Below, in pieces: positions 58,001 through 64,000 of a DNA stretch of 64,000 bases (positions are counted from its first letter, which is position 1; every line of letters begins with the position of its first letter). The stretch is from positions 806,001-870,000 of the forward strand of contig OX637631.1 in the NCBI GenBank assembly GCA_951802195.1, written 5' to 3'. The stretch is from Tausonia pullulans (taxonomy: Eukaryota > Basidiomycota > Tremellomycetes > Cystofilobasidiales > Mrakiaceae). The notes beneath the pieces were generated by a model that worked only from the letters and a program-made list of their open reading frames with translations, searched no databases and was not told the origin of the DNA. A program made the translations under genes and the position numbers.

Positions 58001-58563
58001 AGAAGGAGAAGGTCGCCATGACCACCGACGGCGCCAAGGTCTCTACCATCCGCTCTGCCCCTTCCCCTTCCCCTTCCCCTATCACCCCTCTCCCCACTCC
58101 TGGCGCTTCGTCCGACCCGGTATCTGTGAAGCTCGACCACCGGTCGGACGGCGGAAAATACATTCTCTGGGGAATCGCCGCCCTTGTCCTCACGACGTTC
58201 GTGTGGTGATCGGATGGAATGCTCATGATGTTTTCCTCTTTCTTCTTCTGTTTAATTCAGGCCCTCAAAGCCACCCCCGACAATATCATCTCTCTCGGCT
58301 CTGTCGCTGCGGTCGAACCTGAGCAGAAGCGGAAGGAGGTGGAGGAGTTGACATCAGCCCCGGTCGAGCCCGCCCCTATCGCTGCTACTACCCCCACGCC
58401 TGCCCCGGCCGCTGCCGCTGCCCCTACTTCTACACCTGCTTCCCCAGTCAAGAAAGCCCCGACCCCGCCGGCTCAGACCGCTGGAGGGCGGGCGAGCGGA
58501 TCGCCCACTTCGCCGAAGGAAAAGAAGAAGGAGAAGAAATCGCGCGGCTGCGTTGTGATGTAA
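55041..58563 (+). CDS. Ala/Glu-rich tandem-repeat protein with CaaX end
   Basis: The function is not recognised. Six exons give 1062 residues in phase: 55041-55338, 55403-55510, 55594-57500, 57561-57620, 57688-58200, 58261-58563. The head MAPIDNGPTTTNPF leads to a basic run (KNRKKREKKKAKAKAAG). The big third exon is acidic and disordered. It holds four adjacent 39-residue units with the core EEEKWEQPQHLEDVVVP, one more distant copy, and several degenerate copies (EEEKWEKPEHFEESP, EEKWEKVEHFEE, EDKWEQPEHVEE). Near the end is one membrane-like helix (YILWGIAALVLTTF), then a Pro/Ala linker and the end KEKKKEKKSRGCVVM, a polybasic stretch plus CaaX box. Prenylation is therefore predicted. Keeping the 60-nt last intron would instead end the protein at TTFVW, directly after the helix. 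Confidence 0.8.
55794..56261 (+). repeat. Four 117-bp tandem repeats in the Ala/Glu-rich gene
   Basis: Unit starts are 55794, 55911, 56028 and 56145, so the period is 117 bp (39 codons). The four copies are nearly identical in bases, not only in protein. A fifth unit at 56262 starts alike and then diverges. Another near-identical unit is at about 57093-57209. Confidence 0.93.
58201..58260 (+). other. 60-nt last intron with two possible protein ends
   Basis: Donor GTGTGG is weak; the acceptor TTTAATTCAG is good. If spliced, the frame runs on to GCVVM. If kept, a stop at 58207-58209 ends the protein just after the membrane helix. Confidence 0.6.
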
Positions 58564-59019
58564 GGGTGGATTGAGGATACGGAGGGAGTTTTTGGGTTGT
58601 CTTGGGTGGATCTTAGGTCTTACGCTTTTTCATGTCATATGTTCTCAGAATCACTGGCTAGCGGAGAGATTGAGAGTCAGAGAGAAGCGCACCAGTTGCG
58701 CTTGCGTTACACATTCTCTCCCTGGACCTCTCATCATTTCTCCCTGGACCTCTCTCATCATTTTCTTGCATGACCCGCGATGGCCGACTATATTCGCCCG
58801 TGCAGATCTTGTGCAGCCTGTCTGTGCAAAATCTTCTCTGACTCGACCGCGCCTATGTCACACCATGGCTGTCCGCCGGCCACACATGGATGAACGAGCT
58901 TCACTGGCGAGCCTTAGCTGCGGCCGTCGCTGAGCCCGACTGCGGACGCGACCAGCTAGTCCTTCTGCAAGAGCGAGACTCGGCCTGGTGACGAGCGACT
59001 GCTGGCAAGATGGTGATCG
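58564..59019. other. Intergenic, repeat-protein 3' region and MINDY upstream region
   Basis: These 456 bp hold the 3' end of the repeat-protein gene and the promoter of the MINDY gene. A short direct repeat of about 13 bp (ctccctggacctctc) occurs at 58719 and 58741. No gene is seen. Confidence 0.45.
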
Positions 59020-61472
59020 ATGCCAAGAGGTGATGATGTCCTGCGGACTCGTCCTTGTCGCCCGCGCGCTTTGTCAAAACGAGCTGCTACGGCAGTCGGC
59101 GGCCGGCGTCGTTCTTCTACCCCGTCGACCGTTTGTGATCCCCCTCAACCTTTATCCACCACCCCATCATCACAACGGCGCACAAAAATACGGCGCTCGG
59201 CCTTTCCTGGACCCTGGATCTCTGAATTACCTAGCTCATTCGTCTCCACTCTACTGGTGAGCCTCATGAGCCGCAAGCGGCGCGTTCGTCCGGGCTGGCG
59301 AATGCTGTGCTCAGCGACCGTCGTCTCACTTCTCCATAGCCATGTCACAATTCGCCTATCTCACTCGTGAGAGACCCTTGTCTAGGATGAGCGAGCAGCC
59401 ACAGAAGTGGACTCTGATCTCGCCGCCGGGACGCCTGATATTTGCCCTCGTCCAGCCGAAGCGGTTGGAGCAACGGCATCGGCCGTCGCGTCCGGTAGCT
59501 CGTCGGCATCCGCACTCCCGACGCGGCCGTACACCCCTCAGATTTTGAACCCGAGTTGGTCGCTCAAGGAGATATCCTGGCCCGAGTCCAGGGTCGGTGG
59601 AATGCGTAGGGGCGTCAAGATTGTCTGCCAGGTGTGTTATCTCGCTTGCGATCTGACGCCTCTGAACGCGCCGCGCTTCGGTCAGCGCGGGGAGGGAGAC
59701 GAACTTTGACTAAGGGGAGCTGACGATTCGAGACCATGCTTTCTGTCCATATACCTTTTCCAGGGCGAGAATGGTCCTTGCTCGCTTATTGCTCTCTGTA
59801 ACATTCTCGTGCTACGGGGGTCAGTCATATCGCACTCAATAAGATGTCGGGTCAAGCAGAGCGTTGATCATTCACTGACCACTCGCTGATCTCCCTACAG
59901 CTCGATCCACATCGACTCTTCAAGGTCGACCGTCGACTAGTGAGTAGCCACTACATGAGATCAGACCAAGTCCTGAGGCTCAAGAGTGCCTCATCGTCTG
60001 TATAACCAGCAACTACCTCTCCGCTCTAAGTGAGTCATGGACTGCTAGCATGTCGGAAACATCATATCTGACGGCTCTTTCGTTTTGATCTAGTCGGAGA
60101 CTTTCTCATTGAACGCCCTCGGGATGACTCGGACCTCTCGCTTGAGGCGGCCTTATCTATTCTCCCTACCACCATTCATGGACTTGATCGTGCGCCCGCC
60201 CACCCCTTAGTGCTCCTTCTTTCATCAGTATTAAACCCGCTGACACTCTCCTCCTTCAGTCAACCCGTGCTTCAGCGAAGCCGGCAAATTTGAGCCGTCC
60301 GGCGCCGGCGGCGCACTTGCTCTCTTTGAGCTCTGCGGTGTCAAGCTCATCCATGGTCAGTTCGAGCCATACTCTTCCTCGCTACATCTTCGCTCGCCCG
60401 CTGACACATGATCGCACGAATTTACAGGATGGGTTGCCGATCCGAGCGATCCCGTTGAGCGCGAGCTCATGGCCGAAAGGGTGGGCTCGTATGACCGTGC
60501 GCAGGCAATGCTTGTTGAGGGCGCTGTCGTGGAGCAGGCGCTGCAATCTACGGGGGAGATTACCGAGACCGACATGGTCAAGCTTGACGAGAGTGTGTCT
60601 GTTCTCTGCCTCCTGCCAGTTCCACAGTCGTACACGCTGAACACCTGCTGAACCCCCGCCTCTCTCCTGTTTCCTCAAGCCCACCGCATCTCCAAATTCC
60701 TCGACGCGACCCGCACGCAGCTCACCCACGCCGGTCTTTTAGCAATCTTCGACTCCCTCGGTCCAGCTGAATGCGTCGCCCTCTTCCGCAATTCCCATCT
60801 CTCCGTCCTTTACAAGCGGCCCTCCAACCCGGACGAGGCCGTCGGCGGGGGTGCCTCGGAGGGAGCTTCCGCTGAAGTCGGCTCGTCATCTGCCCCAGCC
60901 CCAGAACATGACGCCGTCCCCGCCGGCAACTCAGAGACCCTCCTGTTCACGCTCGTCTCGGACGAGGCCTTCCGGCGAGAGCCCGAGGTTGTCTGGGAAG
61001 CCCTCGAAGACGTCCATTCGTCCGCGGGCTTCTTCAACGCTGAGTTCGGACCGAGCTCGACAGCGGGAGGGGATATTGCTGGCTTGACAGCTGATGAGGT
61101 CGATCGAAGCGGCGGGTCCTACTACGGTGGTGGAGCGGACGACGAGTGCGTGCATAGTCTCCTTTTTAATATCTCGTAGCCAACGCTGGGGGGGCTCTGC
61201 TGACAAACTCTACGACCAGCGCCGACACCCAGCTCGCCCGCAAGCTTCAAGCGGAGGAGGACTTCAACGGCGCGCAAGCCCTCGTCATCCGGGACCAGCG
61301 TCGGGCGAGCAAAGGCCGACGAGAACGCCCACCTAGATCCTCGAAGAACGTAGGACAGCAGCAGCAGCAGTCGACGGGATCGGGCGGGGTGTCGGCGGCG
61401 GATGGATCCCCCGGCGAATCCCGGATGAACAAGACTCAGAAGGACAAGAAGAAGGGATGTGTGGTCATGTGA
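59020..61472 (+). CDS. MINDY-family deubiquitinase with CaaX end
   Basis: MINDY enzymes cut long K48-linked ubiquitin chains. The core starts WSLKEISWPESRVGGMRRGV and KIVCQ, then GENGPCSLIALCNILVLRG, where the Cys of GPC is the catalytic one. It continues IHIDSSRSTVDYNYLSALIG, DFLIERP, LFELCGVKLIHGWVADPSDP (catalytic His region), THRISKFLDATRTQLTHAGL, NSHLSVLYKRP and LVSDEAFRREPEVVWEALED. The tail has LARKLQAEEDFNGAQ and ends KTQKDKKKGCVVM, a polybasic stretch plus CaaX box. Exons 59386-59631, 59764-59819 and 59901-59939 are firm. The first exon (59020-59256, MPRGDDVLRTRP) is the only one found that splices into the right frame, but it has no family support. The gene converges on the next one with 72 bp between stops. 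Confidence 0.88.
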
Positions 61473-61544
61473 ATGGAATAAAGTGTCTGAATATATCATG
61501 TCGACATTCCTCGCTCTAAGCAAACAAACCAGTCTTTGCTGCTC

Positions 61545-63917
61545 TCAAGCTGATGAAGGTCCGACTGTGGAATCCGTCAGCCCTACACACTGGTCGTTCG
61601 CGGCGTTTCTTGCTGTCCGCTCTGCCTCATCCCGACCCGCCGTCGTGGTCTCCAGGCCCGCCGAAGTCAAATCAACGATCCTTCCCCTGGCCTCTGCGTT
61701 TGTCTCGCCGTCCATCGCGAGCCAAGTAGGGTCGTACTCCCAGACCCGCTTGGCCTCCTTCGGTGGCGGAAGGTCGCGGAGCGTCGCGAGCTTGAAGCGA
61801 AGGTGCGAAGGTGCAATCCCTGGAGTGTTACGTGGAGTGAGCAAGGAAGTTACGAGTAAGGTAGGAGTAAGGGGGGGAAAACTTACAGCGATCACCGAGT
61901 TGGGCTTTGGACTGGGAAGCAGCTATCTGGTCTAGCTCGTTGAAGACTTCATTGAGCTTTCCACGCGGATAACGTTGTCAGGTACCAACGAAATGAAAGG
62001 ATATGGAAGAGAAAGGGAAAGACTTACCACCTCACTCCTCCACCTCGGCGTTCGGACCTCCAACACCTTGACCTCAATGTCCTTCCCCCTCCTCGTCTTC
62101 CTCTGCGCCTTTTGACCCGCGTCAATTCCTTGGTCGGCCATCGTCCGTCGAATCTCCTCCCAGACGCCCTCAGCGAGAGGCGGATCAAGCCCAGAACCTT
62201 TGTAGGGGTCCCGCTCGCCCTCGGACGAGTACTCCGAGGACATATAGTCAAAGAGGAGGATGTTCGGATACGACCGAGAGGCGTAGGTCGGGTCGTTTGC
62301 GGCCCGAGCCCGCTTCTTCTGCTTCTATGAGGGTGAGGTCGGCAGCGGCGGTCAGACAGAATGAAAGAAGGAAGGCAGGGACAGGGAGGAGAAACGCACG
62401 AGATCCTTGCGCGCCCATCGACGCCGACGCTGGGCCTGTTTCGCTTTCATCTCCGCTGTCTCGGGATTGACGGTCGCCTTCCATCTGCGTATGGAGAGAC
62501 GGTCAGGTCAAAAACGACGCACGACCAGCCTACCGGGACGGGCGAGAAAAAGAGGAACCGGAACCCACCGCTTCACAAAGTTGATGAAGGCCGTGTTTGC
62601 CGCCTTCCACGCTTTGGCGTACGTAAGATCCTCCTCCGGAATTGGACAGACCGCCAGATCGTCTTCCTCCTGATTGAACTGACGAGGGCTCCCGGTGTGG
62701 ATGCTGGCGCGAGCGCGGGCGAGGGCGATTTGAGCGTCGTCGAGAACTTGCTTGGCGACTTCCTTGAGCCACTGAGGAGTAGGACGATGGATCAGATCTT
62801 GCCCTTTCGCTCCGTAAGCAAGAGGAACGACAGACCTCCTTGCTGTGCTTGGGCGATTTGCGCCAATCTGGCCTTGCCAACACCCGAGGCACGCCATCAT
62901 CGCCGTCGACCCAAGTTGGCTCGCCGTCCGGGTCCGGGAGCTCGTCGTGTTCAGCGATGCCCATGGACCAGCGCATCTTGGCTCGGATGGCCGCCTGGTT
63001 GCCCACCGTCGACAGCTCGAAACGTCAGTACAGATATCGCATCAACACGAAAATAAGGAGAGAGGAAGAAAGAAAAGAACCAAGTGAGCAGGCCCAAAGC
63101 CAACAAGAAGGAAAGCCCATAAACTCACCGCGAGCGCCTGCCTCCCCGTCGACATAGCTCTCTTGCCTGTCTCGATGTCGCGCGGGAGCTTGGGGCCCTC
63201 CTTCTTCTTCCTCGGCTTTCTCTTGCGCTTCTGGGTGAGCTCCCGGATGCGAACGCGGAGTCGCTTGACTTCAAGTCGGAGCTCGTCGATCGAGGTCATT
63301 TCGTCGACGTCGGCGTCGAGGTCGTCATCATCCTCGTCATCCTCGTCCTCGTCCTCGTCCTCGTCCTCCTCCCCCTCGTCATCAGCAGCGGAATCGAGGT
63401 CGTCGTCGTTGTTGACAGAAGACATTGACGCCGTCGTCGCTGAGGTTGTCGTCGCCGGCGACGCGTCCTTCACGACACGCGAAGGTTGAGCGACGTCGAC
63501 GCGACGCCGCTTCTTGGGCGGGCGACGACCTCCTTTCGCCTGCCGCTCACCGGGAAGTGTGAGCATGCTGAGCGCCTCGATGGAGTCGATCCCGCTGTTA
63601 TTGGTATGGCTCATCAAGAGATCGTTGCACGGCGGCCCGAGGTGAGAGGCGAAACTAGGGTTGAAGGGGAAGGGGGAGGGAGGAGGGAGAGAGTCCGCAA
63701 GAGTCAGCCGCTGGCCGTGACCAATGCAAGGCGGCTGCTGTAGACAGGAGGAGGAGGAGAGGAGACAGCCCCCGTCGATATGGCTCTCGCGGAGGAGGGA
63801 GGGATCGATGGGGGCAAGGTCGAGTTCAAAGGGAGTGGAAGAAGGTGGGGAGAAGAGGAGCGAGAGTGCACTCTGTCTGGAAGACACCCCTGCGGCGCAC
63901 GGGGCTGGAGTCGGCAT
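61545..63917 (-). CDS. Acidic/basic hypothetical protein, function unknown
   Basis: I do not recognise the function. A Lys/Arg run (GGRRPPKKRRRVDV) that looks like a nuclear signal comes first. Then a very acidic block (DEGEEDEDEDEDEDDEDDDD), a coiled coil (DELRLEVKRLRVRIRELTQK), a second basic run (KRKRKPRKKKEG), NQAAIRAKMRWSMGIAEHDE, LTYAKAWKAANTAFINFVKR, AEMKAKQAQRRRRWARKDLK, NDPTYASRSYPNILLFDYMS and VWEYDPTWLAMDG. The end is GLTDSTVGPSSA. The part around KVLEVRTPRWRSEV resembles hypothetical proteins that are frequent in basidiomycetes, where a basic helical region precedes a Trp/Arg motif. The start is unsure: ATG at 63614 (MSHTNNSGIDSIEAL) or the in-frame ATG at 63917, with a possible intron between. 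The N-terminal exon may also reach the window end. Confidence 0.62.
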
Positions 63918-64000
63918 GGAGCTGGGGCTGAAGACCGCCGGGACTGCTGTAGTGGTGGTGTTGGTTGTTGTCCGAAACGTGGGCTAGGGCCATGCCCAGG

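Noticed and set aside
59342-59548. MINDY start at ATG 59342 or 59389
   Set aside because: Both ATGs read in a different frame from the conserved catalytic exons and hit a stop.

Overview
This window is nuclear DNA of a fungus, most likely a basidiomycete yeast of the Rhodotorula/Rhodosporidium type (Pucciniomycotina, Microbotryomycetes). Three things point there. The sequence is GC-rich and gene-dense. Nearly every gene is cut by many short introns (mostly 50-100 nt, donors GTGAGT, GTGCGT or GTCAGT). One gene is a D-amino-acid oxidase with a C-terminal SKL, very like the well-known Rhodotorula enzyme. No mobile element, CRISPR array or rRNA gene was seen.

Layout. 1-2879 (-): 5' part of a UFD4/TRIP12-type HECT ubiquitin ligase, cut by the window edge. 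3066-3936 (-): small disordered basic protein. About 4330-6400: no intact gene, possible decayed coding fragments. 6569-10762 (-): CSC1/OSCA (DUF221) stress-gated channel. 11608-13918 (-): D-amino-acid oxidase in 16 exons. 15682-17299 (-): Leu5-like mitochondrial carrier. 18724-20557 (-): Bqt4-like inner nuclear membrane protein. 20874-20950 (-): a tRNA-Gln(CTG) whose two halves lie in reversed order, the most unusual object here. 21989-25953 (+): NTR1/TFIP11 spliceosome-disassembly factor. 26084-29585 (-): secreted WSC-domain GH71 alpha-1,3-glucanase. 31021-35932 (-): Sak1/CaMKK-type kinase. 37140-39620 (-): RRM-like protein with a polyproline tract. 39971-41218 (-): unknown protein. 43035-47696 (+): DDB1. 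47969-48795 (+): DUF2237 protein. 48894-50096 (-): short-chain dehydrogenase. 50758-52922 (-): Sfp1-like zinc-finger regulator. 55041-58563 (+): long Ala/Glu repeat protein ending in a CaaX box. 59020-61472 (+): MINDY deubiquitinase ending in the same CaaX box. 61545 to about 63917 (-): basic/acidic protein of unknown function.

The genes look like ordinary housekeeping loci, not a functional cluster. Three act in ubiquitin biology (UFD4-like ligase, DDB1, MINDY) but are far apart. The repeat protein and the MINDY gene are neighbours and share the ending Lys-rich-GCVVM, which may put both on a membrane. Splicing is extreme: internal exons of 8, 13, 14, 15, 20, 22 and 28 nt are needed to rebuild conserved proteins. 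Exon borders were worked out by hand from splice signals and frame. They are phase-consistent where lengths are given, but untested.
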